Notes under the pieces: model-generated | Seen by the model: the letters and a program-made list of their open reading frames with translations, nothing else | What the model was told of the DNA's origin: nothing | Databases searched by the model: none | NCBI GenBank assembly: GCA_002792115.1 | Contig: PFNQ01000017.1 | Coordinates: 1-33,759 of the forward strand | Reading direction: 5' to 3' | Source of the DNA: Candidatus Woesearchaeota archaeon CG_4_10_14_0_2_um_filter_33_13 | GTDB lineage: Archaea; Nanobdellota; Nanobdellia; Woesearchaeales; GW2011-AR9 | Length of the DNA stretch: 33,759 nucleotides | Shown: in pieces, positions 23,795-32,308 of the stretch | How the letters are laid out: each line of letters opens with the position of its first letter | Position numbering within the stretch: position 1 is the stretch's first letter | Made by a program: the position numbers and the translations under genes

Positions 23795-23902
23795 TTTATT
23801 AAAAGTACATTACTATGGTATATATTAAAATTCTACGCAATCTATTTAAACCCTGATTTATTAATTATTAACAATTAAGCTATAATAAACTTATGTGAGT
23901 AT

Positions 23903-23926
23903 TATTTAGTAGTATTTAGTAGTATT
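23903..23926. repeat. 10-bp tandem repeat (TATTTAGTAG)n
   Basis: There are 2.4 copies of TATTTAGTAG in the 5' region of the secretion ATPase gene, close to a predicted transcription start near 23910 (TATA-like TATAATAA at 23881-23888). Confidence 0.6.
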
Positions 23927-23952
23927 GGACTACTTGATGAGTACCGATAAGT

Positions 23953-23984
23953 ACTCTGTAAACACTCTGTAAACACTCTGTAAG
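23953..23984. repeat. 11-bp tandem repeat (ACTCTGTAAAC)n before the ATPase gene
   Basis: Two perfect copies of ACTCTGTAAAC (23953-23963, 23964-23974) and a partial third copy (23975-23984) lie 22-53 bp before the ATG at 24007. The helical-turn period suggests protein binding side by side on one DNA face. They would also lie in the 5' leader of the mRNA. Confidence 0.7.
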
Positions 23985-24006
23985 TTATTATCTGATATAA
24001 CAAAAG

Positions 24007-26310
24007 ATGGTGGAAATTAAAAATTGTTTTGAGTACGAGACTTATCACGAAGGAGAGAATAAGGTTTTAAAGATTTATGCAGAAAAATGTACCTTCCCTC
24101 CGTCTATTGAATATAGTCATCTTTGTATGGCCAAGGTCATTGATTCTTTATTAGAAGTTACTGGCGTGACCATTGTTATAATTAACCAACTTAGGGAGTA
24201 TGAATATGATTATTCTCAAACAAAACTACTTTTAGAATTAGCTAACCTCTGTCGTCACTTAAATCATGATGCCCGTTATTCTCATTCTCAAATTATTGTT
24301 AATCCCAAAAATGAGAGATACATTGCTGGTAGTTATGCTATCTTTCAAAAACTGATATCTAAAGAGCTTAAAGAAGATCCTTTTGCTGCCTTTGTAGAAC
24401 TTAAACGTTTAGAGCGTAGAGAAAAAGTTAAGTTTAACAATATCATTGATCAACGTCAAGCCCAAACACAGCAGCAATTCTTACAAATTATGACTGAAGT
24501 GATTCAAAAGATTGAATCATTACACTTAATTCAGATGTTAATGCCCCATGCTCAAGAATATAAAGTTGGAGATCGGCAAATTTATGGTAATGCATTTCAT
24601 CCCACTACTAAACCAGATTTTATGTATACCAAATTGATCATTGAATATCCTGAAGGAAATTTAGCGGAAAGTTATCAGTTTGGTCCGGAAGGGGAATCTT
24701 GTCAAGTAAATATTTTTCAATTCGATAATAATATCAAGACATTGTATCATCTCACTCCTCCTGAATTTCGTTTTACAGAAGATGTTTATGAATTATTGGA
24801 TGATGCTAAGAGAATCATGTCTGAACATAAGCCAACTCGGCAAGAGTTTGTTGATCCTCAACGGATGAGGGAAGTTTTCTTAAACATTGGAAAGGATTTG
24901 ATTACCGATTTAATCGTGCATAAGAAGATGACTCTTTCTGATGACGAAGTTGAACAGCTTGCTAAAGCGTTGTTAAGGTATACTGTCGGTTTTGGTTTGA
25001 TTGAATTACTGCTTAATGATCCAAAGGTTCAGGATGTTAATATTAATTCCCCAAATGGAGAATTGCCAATATTTATCGTTCATCAAGATTATGGAGATTG
25101 TTATACTAATGTTTATCCTACGAGGATGGAAGTAGAAAGTTGGGCTACTAAACTAAGGTTAATTTCTGGAAGGCCATTAGATGAAGCTAATCCTATTTTA
25201 GATACAGAACTAAAGGTAGAAGGTTTTACATCAAGGGTTTCTGCACTTACTGCCCCCTTAAGTCCAACCGGTTTAGCTTTTTCCTTCCGTCGTCACCGAG
25301 ATTATCCTTGGACTTTTCCACTTTACATGCAAAAGAAAATTAAGTATATGGATTCTTTATCAGCGGGATTAATTAGTTTTATTATTGAGAATAATGCTAC
25401 AATCCTTGTTGCTGGAACACGTTCTAGTGGAAAAAGTAGTCTTTTAGGAAGTTTTTTAGTTGAGATGAGCAGAAGGTCAAGAATAATAACTATTGAGGAT
25501 ACATTTGAATTGCCACAAGAATCATTAAGAGAATTAGGTTATAATCTCGAACCTTTAAAAGTCGCTTCTGCTTTATCTGCTCCTGGTTCTGAAGTTGATC
25601 CTTCTATCGGTATTAGATCAACCCTTCGTCTTGGAGATTCTGCAATCTTTGTTGGAGAAGTTAGAAGTAAGGAGGCTATTGCCTTATTTGAAGCGATGAG
25701 AGTAGGTGCAGCAGCTAACGTTGTTGCTGGAACAATTCACGCTGATTCTCCATATGGGGTATACGATAGAGTGGTTAATGATATTGGTGTTCCAAAAACT
25801 TCATTTAAAGCAATTGACATTATTGTAACTACAAACCCAGTAATTTCTGGGTTAAAGAAGTATAAAAGAATCTTGAGAATTACAGAAGTTAGAAAACAAT
25901 GGGACGATGATCCTTTAAGGGAAGGAGCTTTTGTTGATTTGATGGTTTATAATCCTAAAACAGACCAGTTGGAAATTACTGATGATTTAATTAATGGTAA
26001 TTCTGAGATTCTTAAAAGAATGGCAGGGAAGGTTAAAGAGTTTGCAGGGGATTGGGATTCTGTCTGGCAGAATATTCAACTTAGAGCTGATGCTAAAGAC
26101 GTGATTGTTAAGGTTGCAGAAGACTTTGCTAATCCTGAACTACTTGAAGCAAAGTTTGTTGTTAAAGCTAATGATATGTTTAGATTAATTTCTGATCGGG
26201 TTAAAGATAAATATGGGAAATTAGATTCTGCACGAATTCTGTTTGAGTACAAAGAGTGGACTTATAAAGAGGCTAAGAAGGATACTCCCCAAACTAATTC
26301 TTTATTTTAA
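24007..26310 (+). CDS. Type II/IV secretion system ATPase (GspE/FlaI/TadA superfamily)
   Basis: The protein has 767 residues. The C-terminal RecA-like motor has Walker A A-G-T-R-S-S-G-K-S-S (Lys476), an Asp box T-I-E-D-T-F-E-L-P, an atypical Walker B F-V-G-E-V-R-S (Glu551) and the His box G-T-I-H-A-D-S-P (His578). Before it lies the family N-domain with P-K-V-Q-D-V-N-I-N-S. The first 290 residues are an extra domain not seen in minimal FlaI. ATPases of this superfamily power pili, archaella, secretion and DNA uptake as hexamers under the membrane. No pilin, archaellin or FlaJ/GspF gene is adjacent. The neighbours are coiled-coil and polytopic paralogues. A long, repeat-bearing 5' region precedes the ATG. 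Confidence 0.93.
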   Translation: MVEIKNCFEYETYHEGENKVLKIYAEKCTFPPSIEYSHLCMAKVIDSLLEVTGVTIVIINQLREYEYDYSQTKLLLELANLCRHLNHDARYSHSQIIVNPKNERYIAGSYAIFQKLISKELKEDPFAAFVELKRLERREKVKFNNIIDQRQAQTQQQFLQIMTEVIQKIESLHLIQMLMPHAQEYKVGDRQIYGNAFHPTTKPDFMYTKLIIEYPEGNLAESYQFGPEGESCQVNIFQFDNNIKTLYHLTPPEFRFTEDVYELLDDAKRIMSEHKPTRQEFVDPQRMREVFLNIGKDLITDLIVHKKMTLSDDEVEQLAKALLRYTVGFGLIELLLNDPKVQDVNINSPNGELPIFIVHQDYGDCYTNVYPTRMEVESWATKLRLISGRPLDEANPILDTELKVEGFTSRVSALTAPLSPTGLAFSFRRHRDYPWTFPLYMQKKIKYMDSLSAGLISFIIENNATILVAGTRSSGKSSLLGSFLVEMSRRSRIITIEDTFELPQESLRELGYNLEPLKVASALSAPGSEVDPSIGIRSTLRLGDSAIFVGEVRSKEAIALFEAMRVGAAANVVAGTIHADSPYGVYDRVVNDIGVPKTSFKAIDIIVTTNPVISGLKKYKRILRITEVRKQWDDDPLREGAFVDLMVYNPKTDQLEITDDLINGNSEILKRMAGKVKEFAGDWDSVWQNIQLRADAKDVIVKVAEDFANPELLEAKFVVKANDMFRLISDRVKDKYGKLDSARILFEYKEWTYKEAKKDTPQTNSLF

Positions 26311-26341
26311 GATTATATTCTAATCTTACAAAAGTAAATAT

Positions 26342-27310
26342 TTACAAAGGTAGATATGCTGTTTTTTTGAAATTAATAAACTTAAGATATTTGTAATCGC
26401 GGACAGCTTTTGGGAACATTTTTTTAAGTTGATCAATTAGTTCTATGAACATATTAAAATCTTCTATCTCTAAATCAAATTCCATGTCTACATTACTGCT
26501 GATTGTTTTAGTAACCGAAGTAATATTTGGATGCATTTGGCAGTAGCTGAAGATACTTTTAAACGCATTGATCTCTTCTAATTGTAAAACTACTTTGTAG
26601 TACTCATAACCTAATTTTGCAAAATTTAGGTCTGCTCTTGAACCTATTAAGACATTTGTTTTTGCCAAGTTCTTTAATCTGTATATTGTTCCCATGCTTC
26701 CTAATCCTATTCCTTGAGAGATTTTAGTTAAAGGGATGCGAGAATCTTTAGTTAAGAAACGAATAATTTCTCTATCTTTATCATCAATCTCAACTTTTTC
26801 GTTACCGCCTCTTACCCAAATGCTATTACTTTTATCTTTGCTCTCAGTTGTTAGATATGCTCTTCTGAAAAAAAATTCTTTTACAATCAAATTAGTGTTA
26901 TATTCTTTGATAACATCACGAAATTGTTTTAAAATCTTAAACCAGTGGTCTAAAAATTCATCATCACTCTTGACGTAAAAGCTAACTACTAAGTCCCAAT
27001 TCCCAACAGTTTTAGCAACAAAACCAGTTATTTTACTATCTATTAAGAATTCAATCAATTGGTTTTCCTTTTCTTGATCAAATTCATAAAAATCAAAATA
27101 AACTCTGAACAAACTTAAACCCAGTTTAGAAAAATCAAACAGACTGTGATATCCTTTAATTATTTCTTGTTCCTCTAATTTATTAATTTGATAATTAACT
27201 ACGTTTTTACTAAGTCGGAGCTTTTTAGCAATTTGAATATTACTTTTACGAGCATCAAGGTCTAATTCATGTAAGATTTTCTTTTCCTTTAACTGTAATT
27301 TGTAAGCCAT
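26342..27310 (-). CDS. Double-module Lrp/AsnC-like transcriptional regulator
   Basis: This 322-residue protein is built of two Lrp-like units. Unit one has a winged HTH (I-L-H-E-L-D-L-D-A-R-K-S-N-I-Q-I-A-K-K-L) and an effector-like domain to about 150. Unit two repeats the pattern (D-R-E-I-I-R-F-L-T-K-D-S-R-I-P-L-T-K-I) with its own C-terminal domain. Such internally duplicated Lrp proteins occur in DPANN and euryarchaeal genomes. It binds DNA and probably a small ligand. A TATA-like AATATAAATA on the minus strand lies 26 nt before the ATG, so the mRNA is leaderless. Whether it regulates the divergent gene at 27440 or the convergent ATPase gene cannot be told. Confidence 0.82.
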   Translation of the reverse strand: MAYKLQLKEKKILHELDLDARKSNIQIAKKLRLSKNVVNYQINKLEEQEIIKGYHSLFDFSKLGLSLFRVYFDFYEFDQEKENQLIEFLIDSKITGFVAKTVGNWDLVVSFYVKSDDEFLDHWFKILKQFRDVIKEYNTNLIVKEFFFRRAYLTTESKDKSNSIWVRGGNEKVEIDDKDREIIRFLTKDSRIPLTKISQGIGLGSMGTIYRLKNLAKTNVLIGSRADLNFAKLGYEYYKVVLQLEEINAFKSIFSYCQMHPNITSVTKTISSNVDMEFDLEIEDFNMFIELIDQLKKMFPKAVRDYKYLKFINFKKTAYLPL

Positions 27311-27439
27311 CTTCAGATTTAATATCAGATTATTTATATTTCTTTCTTATTTTGAATTAATTTCTATTATTTTATGACATTATCAAAAGATTGTTCTTTT
27401 TTTAAATAAATTTATAAGTACGCAGCAGTGACAAATATT

Positions 27440-27799
27440 ATGCCTAAATTAATTATCTGCGCAACCAAATGCTATCAACTGTTAGATTATGGTGGGAAGG
27501 ATCGTGTACTGGTTAGTGCAGCTCCTGAAGAACGAAGAAGTTGTTGGACGAGGGGGACGTTAGATCTTTGGGTTAGGGAAGTTAACACTCCTGTTGAAGC
27601 AAGAGGTCAATGGTCACTACAAGATCTTTTTGGTACTCCTAAAATTGTTTCTGGAGGTTATTCTACAAACGCAAGAAATTATGCCATTGTTCCGGACATT
27701 AGCCCGGATAAGAAAGGAAGGTATGTTTTAGAAGCTTCTACTCCTCGTGGCATGATTTTCATAGATTTACAAACTCTGGTTGAAAAAGAAGTTAAATAA
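27440..27799 (+). CDS. Hypothetical protein, 119 residues
   Basis: This is a soluble beta-rich protein starting M-P-K-L-I-I-C-A-T-K-C-Y. It has no recognised domain. Two Cys residues lie near the N-terminus and one in S-C-W-T-R-G-T-L-D-L-W-V. The ATG at 27440 is centred 25-26 nt after TTTATAAG (27411-27418), giving a leaderless start. A GTG at 27428 would precede the predicted transcription start. Confidence 0.5.
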   Translation: MPKLIICATKCYQLLDYGGKDRVLVSAAPEERRSCWTRGTLDLWVREVNTPVEARGQWSLQDLFGTPKIVSGGYSTNARNYAIVPDISPDKKGRYVLEASTPRGMIFIDLQTLVEKEVK

Positions 27800-27816
27800 A
27801 ATTTGATTACAAACTA

Positions 27817-28770
27817 TCAAAGAATATAAATGAGAATTAATCCAATAATTCCAGCAAGAAGGGAGTAAATTAATGCTGGAATTAAATTAATCTTGATGAT
27901 TCTTCCTTCTTGATTTTTTAATCCAACGGTGGCGCAAGCGGCAATGACATTATGAATGGCAATCATGTTTCCAATAGCACCACCAACTGCTTGCAAAGCA
28001 ACAATAATTATTGGTGAGATCGATAAAGCTAAAGCAGTTTCATATTGGAAAGAAGCGAAGAACAAATTAGAAACAGTATTCGATCCAGATATAAATGAGC
28101 CTACCATTCCAATTAATGGAGAAAATAGTGGATATATTGGCCCAGTAATTTTTGCTAAGCCTTCTGCCAAAATAAGTGGCATTCCAGGTATCGCAGCGAG
28201 ATTATTTTTTGATAAAATGATTATTTGTACTAACGAGACTGCAAAGATTAAAGCTAAGAAAGGCATTTTTATGCGATTAAGGCTATGTTTTACTACTTTC
28301 TCAACCTCTGAGATCTTTACTTTAAGTAAGAAAATAGTGAAGATGGCCACAATAATAAATATTATTCCAGGAGAATATAACACCGCAACCGAGTAATTGA
28401 TTTCTGCACCCATAACAACTGCTAAATTATATTTTACTTTTTGCAGCATCTTTCCAAATGGTAATTGTTGAATTCTGGTAAGTGCTAACAATAATCCTAT
28501 TAATATGTAAGGTAGGATGGCTTTAAATTTAGTTAACCCTTTCTTCTTGTGTTCAATAGACTTTGCAGCTTTCCATTCTTTTGGCCAGGATTTTTTATTG
28601 GGGAAATCCCATCTTTCTTTAGGTACAAACCAATCTCTTCTTGTTGTATGGATCAATATTAACAATCCTAATAAACTACCAATTAAAGAAGGAAATTCTG
28701 GACCAATCAGCCAAGCAGTTAAAAAATAAGGAACAGTGAAGCAGATTCCAGACCATATGCATAGGGCCAA
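27817..28770 (-). CDS. lctP: Lactate permease LctP, C-terminal fragment (frameshifted)
   Basis: This 317-codon frame encodes the C-terminal two thirds of a lactate permease (LctP/GlcA family). It begins with [19 protein letters not shown], typical of the middle of the family, and runs through many membrane helices to the usual C-terminal [12 protein letters not shown]. It has no proper start; the TTG at 28770 lies inside the coding overlap with the upstream fragment. One added C in the C-run at 28764-28766 would join the frames into ...K-I-W-P-L-C-I-W-S-G..., about 540 residues, the family's normal length. It could be a pseudogene, a sequencing error or a -1 frameshift product. Confidence 0.82.
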   Translation of the reverse strand: MALCIWSGICFTVPYFLTAWLIGPEFPSLIGSLLGLLILIHTTRRDWFVPKERWDFPNKKSWPKEWKAAKSIEHKKKGLTKFKAILPYILIGLLLALTRIQQLPFGKMLQKVKYNLAVVMGAEINYSVAVLYSPGIIFIIVAIFTIFLLKVKISEVEKVVKHSLNRIKMPFLALIFAVSLVQIIILSKNNLAAIPGMPLILAEGLAKITGPIYPLFSPLIGMVGSFISGSNTVSNLFFASFQYETALALSISPIIIVALQAVGGAIGNMIAIHNVIAACATVGLKNQEGRIIKINLIPALIYSLLAGIIGLILIYIL

Positions 28771-29435
28771 ATCTTTAATCCTTCTTTGTAAGATTTATTT
28801 TTGCCAAAAATTTTTGTAAGGATTGAAACGAAAAGTAGGGGAATGAACATACCAATGATTAAATGAATTAATGCAGAATAAAAGGTAACTGCCATTAAAT
28901 CAATTTCAACAACAGATTTAATTCCAATCAGTATTGGTGTGCCAACAGCACCAAATGTTACTGGTACGGAGTTTGCGATTAAAGCAATTATTACTGCAGC
29001 CAAACCTGGGAATCCTAAGGAGACCATCAAAGGAGCTGCTAATGCTGCAGGCGTTCCGAAGCCTGCTGCACCTTCAATAAATCCACCAAACATGAACGCT
29101 ATGATGATGGCTTGTATTCTTCTATCGGAAGAAATTGTTTTTAAAATCCGATCTATAGCATAAACGGCGCCACCTTCTTCCATCAATTTAAGTAGCAAAA
29201 TTGCTCCAAAGATAATGATGATGATTTCTACTGCAATAAAAAACCCTTTTAGTGTTGCTGCTAAGAGCCAAGACATGGACATCTCCCAAAAGAAAAAACC
29301 AATCATTGTGGTAACTATCCATGTTAGGGGCATAGCAACAACGGCTTTCCAACGTAAAAAAACCATTAAAAAGAAAACTAAAGCGATAGGTGTTAAGGCC
29401 AGCAGGAATAAACTTGAAAAGTTCTGGATAACCAT
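28719..29435 (-). CDS. lctP: Lactate permease LctP, N-terminal fragment (frameshifted)
   Basis: This is the N-terminal 238 codons of the same permease. Conserved parts include L-T-P-I-A-L-V-F near the start, the glycine-rich [16 protein letters not shown] and the following [12 protein letters not shown]. After I-W-P (about residue 224) the frame leaves the family sequence and stops within 15 codons (A-Y-G-L-E-S-A-S...). The gene starts 5 nt after the rRNA-methyltransferase-like gene stops, so it is the second gene of that operon. Intact members import L-lactate with H+. Translation from this frame alone would give a truncated protein. Confidence 0.82.
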   Translation of the reverse strand: MVIQNFSSLFLLALTPIALVFFLMVFLRWKAVVAMPLTWIVTTMIGFFFWEMSMSWLLAATLKGFFIAVEIIIIIFGAILLLKLMEEGGAVYAIDRILKTISSDRRIQAIIIAFMFGGFIEGAAGFGTPAALAAPLMVSLGFPGLAAVIIALIANSVPVTFGAVGTPILIGIKSVVEIDLMAVTFYSALIHLIIGMFIPLLFVSILTKIFGKNKSYKEGLKIWPYAYGLESASLFLIF

Positions 29436-29440
29436 AATCT

Positions 29441-30328
29441 TTACTTAACTCCTTTATTTATTACATAAAATAATTCATTGCTAAACTCTAAAAGTCTGAA
29501 CTTATAGTTTAATCTTTTACAAACTAACTCAATCCATCCTTTTCGAGGATGATTCATTTTCTTACCACTCATTGTTAAAGTAGGGAAACTAACTACAACA
29601 TATTTTGCTGGAATGGCTTTAATAATCTCTTCGCTTTTTTTATGTCCTTTACCTTGGTCTAGGACATCGGTCATCTTAAACAAAAAACAAATGTCAACAA
29701 TCGGTAGTTCTAACAATCTGGTCCATCTTAATGCATCCAAGATATGTGCTTCACCATTAAAAGAAGGATCTTGTTGATGAAGTAATGAGAAGTATCTTTT
29801 AATAAATCCAATCTCTTCTTCACTAAGATCATAAGCAAGGTACTTTAATTCTTTTAATTGCATAAATTGAATGGAGAATGGATTAATTCCACAACCTAAA
29901 TCAATAATTGATTTTGGTATTTTAGTAATTGCAAAGATCTTTTTGTATAATTGTTCATAAAATGGCAACCTTTCTTTAGTTGACGAGTGGGTAGCAAGAA
30001 TATCTTTAATTAATTGTTCGTTTTCTGGTTGAATAAAATATAGTTCTATAATTTCTCTTCTTTTTGTAGCTTGATCTTCTACTCGGAAGAGGCCGTAAAC
30101 TCTTCTTAGTTTTGCTCTTACCTCTTTTAGCACTCTTTTATAATTTGCCGATTTAGGATTAAAGTCATCTACAATTTGATTAAACAGTTTTATTTCTTGT
30201 TGAAAAAATTTATACAAATAGTCTTGAATATATTCATCACTTAATTCTTTTAATTCTTTTTTTTGTTTAATTTGTTTAATTAATTCTTGCAAATGTTCTT
30301 GTTTCAACCTCTTTTTACCGATTATCAT
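29441..30328 (-). CDS. FmrO/ArmA-like 16S rRNA m7G methyltransferase homologue
   Basis: This 295-residue SAM-dependent methyltransferase has the layout of the FmrO (PF07091-type) family of 16S rRNA G1405-N7 methylases. It has a helical N-terminal RNA-binding half, [15 protein letters not shown], motif [12 protein letters not shown], then Y-D-L-S-E-E-E and the later [13 protein letters not shown] followed by W-I-E. The last motif matches the V-S-F-P-T-x-S-L-x-G family signature. Family members in actinomycetes and plasmids give aminoglycoside resistance. The archaeal role is unknown; a housekeeping rRNA modification is possible. TTTATATT on the minus strand lies about 30 nt before the ATG. Confidence 0.75.
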   Translation of the reverse strand: MIIGKKRLKQEHLQELIKQIKQKKELKELSDEYIQDYLYKFFQQEIKLFNQIVDDFNPKSANYKRVLKEVRAKLRRVYGLFRVEDQATKRREIIELYFIQPENEQLIKDILATHSSTKERLPFYEQLYKKIFAITKIPKSIIDLGCGINPFSIQFMQLKELKYLAYDLSEEEIGFIKRYFSLLHQQDPSFNGEAHILDALRWTRLLELPIVDICFLFKMTDVLDQGKGHKKSEEIIKAIPAKYVVVSFPTLTMSGKKMNHPRKGWIELVCKRLNYKFRLLEFSNELFYVINKGVK

Positions 30329-30354
30329 CTTCCCTTACTCTAAAAGATATTTTT

Positions 30355-30362
30355 AATATAAA
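30355..30362 (-). promoter_or_regulatory. TATA box of the methyltransferase-lctP operon
   Basis: AATATAAA (plus-strand letters) reads TTTATATT on the minus strand, centred about 30 nt before the ATG at 30328. Confidence 0.5.
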
Positions 30363-30366
30363 AACC

Positions 30367-30374
30367 TTTTTAAA
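30367..30374 (+). promoter_or_regulatory. TATA box of the signal peptidase operon
   Basis: TTTTTAAA is centred about 26.5 nt before the ATG at 30397. It lies back-to-back with the minus-strand TATA at 30355-30362. Confidence 0.6.
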
Positions 30375-30396
30375 GGTTGGTGGGCTTTCTAGGATT

Positions 30397-31056
30397 ATGG
30401 TTAAATGGGAGCGGGTTAAACGCCATAGTAAAAAGACATGGAACTTCTTCTGGAATGATGATAGTTTGGCAAGTTGGGTAGCTAACGTTATTGTAGCGTT
30501 TTTGCTTATTCGTTTTGTTGTTTATCCCGTATTGGGAGTTGTTTTAGGAACAAGTTATCCAATTGTGGCGGTAATCTCCGAAAGTATGGATCATGGAACT
30601 GTTGACGAGATTATCTGTGGAAAACAGTTTAAACAATTTCCAGAATCGTTTGATAATTATTGGAAAGCCTGTGGTGATTGGTATGAAGAAGAAGGAATCA
30701 TAAAAGGTGATTTTGCTGAATACCCTTTTGACGATGGTTTTCGTAAAGGTGATGTGATTGTTTTGTGGAAAGCGAATCCTCAAAATCTGAAGGTAGGAGA
30801 TGTTTTAGTTTTTCAGGGGGCTAAACCTCAGCCAATTATTCATCGTGTTATAAGAATATGGCAAGAAGAAGGCAAATATTTTTACCAAACTAAAGGAGAT
30901 CATAATAACGGGGTTATTGGTGGTGCACTTGGCGAGGAAAAAATAAGTCAAGAAAGAATCTTAGGTAAAGGTTTAGTACGGATTCCTTATTTGGGATGGT
31001 TAAAAATACTTTTTGTTGATGCAGTTAAACCTTTAGGAATAAATATTCAACGTTAG
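30397..31056 (+). CDS. Signal peptidase I, archaeal/ER (Sec11-like) type
   Basis: The protein has 219 residues with one N-terminal membrane helix (about 27-50). The catalytic Ser63 is in V-I-S-E-S-M-D-H-G. His149 is in I-I-H-R-V-I, and Asp168 is in T-K-G-D-H-N-N-G. The His replaces the bacterial Lys, as in archaeal and ER signal peptidases. An insertion of about 60 residues rich in Trp, Tyr and acidic residues (from about 66 to 125) lies between Ser and the core G-D-V-I-V-L. The enzyme removes signal peptides from exported proteins such as the subtilase and the Ig-like proteins here. It is followed by a helical protein gene after 32 nt. Confidence 0.92.
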   Translation: MVKWERVKRHSKKTWNFFWNDDSLASWVANVIVAFLLIRFVVYPVLGVVLGTSYPIVAVISESMDHGTVDEIICGKQFKQFPESFDNYWKACGDWYEEEGIIKGDFAEYPFDDGFRKGDVIVLWKANPQNLKVGDVLVFQGAKPQPIIHRVIRIWQEEGKYFYQTKGDHNNGVIGGALGEEKISQERILGKGLVRIPYLGWLKILFVDAVKPLGINIQR

Positions 31057-31088
31057 ATTTATAAGACTAAACACATTAATTAAACAAG

Positions 31089-31481
31089 ATGGTAAAAAAG
31101 AGTTGGTGGCAAAGAATTCGGGAAAGAGACGTAGATAATGAAAAGATTAATGCAACTAAAGATTTAGAAGCAGTAATAGAATTCTTGAATGAGATTAAGT
31201 TTGATGTACAAGAATTATTGCCATTATTTAAAAAACTTTTAGATTTGGAAAGAGAACGTCAAGTAGCGACATCTGGGATTGTCCATGTTAATTTGGAAAC
31301 ACAAGCAAATCTCTTAGACAAAATATTAGAAAAGTATGAATTCCTGCAAGGTGATGCAGAGATTAATGGTATTAGGGTTAAAGCTGTGGCAGAGCAATTT
31401 ATTAAGAATGCTAAAGCTGCAGGAATGACAGATTTAGTTAAAGAAAAGAAACAAGATAAGAGATGGAAATTCTTTTGGTAG
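31089..31481 (+). CDS. Hypothetical helical protein downstream of signal peptidase
   Basis: The 130-residue soluble protein has basic ends (W-W-Q-R-I-R-E-R and K-Q-D-K-R-W-K-F-F-W) and amphipathic helices between (L-E-A-V-I-E-F-L-N-E-I-K-F-D-V-Q-E-L-L). The Trp-rich basic termini could contact the membrane or nucleic acid. No family is recognised. It probably shares an mRNA with the signal peptidase. Confidence 0.6.
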   Translation: MVKKSWWQRIRERDVDNEKINATKDLEAVIEFLNEIKFDVQELLPLFKKLLDLERERQVATSGIVHVNLETQANLLDKILEKYEFLQGDAEINGIRVKAVAEQFIKNAKAAGMTDLVKEKKQDKRWKFFW

Positions 31482-31564
31482 GTAGTTTCTTTTTATAATC
31501 CTTTCTTGTAATCCTTTCTTAAATAAGGTAATGTTTTTAAATAAAGGACAATTCTAGCTTAAAA

Positions 31565-31648
31565 GTAGAGATGTGGGTATTTGCTTGCCTGAATCTACAG
31601 GATGTTTGTGAAAATAAACTTCCAACATAATAACGGAGGCTAAATAAA
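31565..31648 (+). promoter_or_regulatory. Structured 5' leader of rpl15e
   Basis: TTTAAATA at 31536-31543 predicts transcription from about 31567, giving an unusually long leader of about 80 nt. It contains GTAGA/TCTAC (31565-31569, 31594-31598) and a hairpin with GGA-T-GTTT (31600-31607) pairing AAAC-T-TCC (31616-31623) around loop GTGAAAAT. GGAGG (31635-31639) is the Shine-Dalgarno site. Confidence 0.45.
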
Positions 31649-32218
31649 ATGGGATTATATCAACATATTAGAGAGGCTTGGAAAAAACCAAACCTTAACG
31701 AGTTGTGGAGACCACGCTTAATTGCTTGGCGTAAAGAGAATTCTACTGTAAAATTAGAAAAACCAACTCGTTTAGATAGAGCTAGAGCTTTAGGTTACAA
31801 AGCTAAGCAAGGAGTTATTGTTGTTAGACAAAGAGTTCTAAGAGGTGGACATACCAGGCCACAAATCAAAAAAGGTCGTAGGCCAAAAAGGTTTGGTACT
31901 CGTTTAGACTTAACTAAAAATTATCAACAGATTTGCGAAGAGAGAGCACAAAAAAAGTTTGAGAATTTAATGGTTTTAAACTCCTATTGGGTTGCTCAAG
32001 ATGGGAAGCATTATTGGTATGAAGTTATCTTAGTTGATCCTAACCATCCTGTTATTAAGGCAGATAAAAACCTTAACTGGGCTTGTACTAAGAAGCATGC
32101 TAGCCGTGTCTTTCAAGGAAAAACTTCTGCTGGTAGAAAAGCTCGTGGATTATCTGGCAAGGGTCTTGGACACGAGAAAGCTAGACCAAGTAAAAGAGCA
32201 CACGACAGAAAACAATAA
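31649..32218 (+). CDS. rpl15e: Large subunit ribosomal protein eL15
   Basis: The protein has 189 residues and covers the full eL15 family: M-G-L-Y-Q-H-I-R-E-A-W, then W-R-K-E-N-S-T-V, R-A-L-G-Y-K-A-K-Q-G, V-R-Q-R-V-L-R-G-G, the central N-S-Y-W-V-A-Q-D-G-K-H-Y-W-Y-E-V-I-L-V-D and the C-terminal G-R-K-A-R-G-L-S-G-K-G. eL15 is found only in archaea and eukaryotes and binds 23S rRNA in the large subunit. The start has a clear GGAGG site 9 nt upstream and a long structured leader. This is the strongest single archaeal marker here. Confidence 0.97.
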   Translation: MGLYQHIREAWKKPNLNELWRPRLIAWRKENSTVKLEKPTRLDRARALGYKAKQGVIVVRQRVLRGGHTRPQIKKGRRPKRFGTRLDLTKNYQQICEERAQKKFENLMVLNSYWVAQDGKHYWYEVILVDPNHPVIKADKNLNWACTKKHASRVFQGKTSAGRKARGLSGKGLGHEKARPSKRAHDRKQ

Positions 32219-32308
32219 GTTTTCTTTATTTTATTATCTTTTTTTAACTTTATTTTTTTTGACTTCAAGTTTTTATCTGATAAAAATAAAGAAAATAAAA
32301 AATTGCTT

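Noticed and set aside
23953-23984. CRISPR-like array
   Set aside because: The units are 11 bp with no spacers and no cas genes are near.
23934-23997. Box C/D small RNA candidate (TTGATGA ... CTGA, about 60 nt)
   Set aside because: The C box has a mismatch and no D' or C' boxes are convincing. The tandem repeats fill the guide regions.
24007-26310. Archaellum motor FlaI
   Set aside because: The protein is far longer than FlaI, and no archaellin, FlaJ, FlaH or prepilin peptidase gene is nearby.
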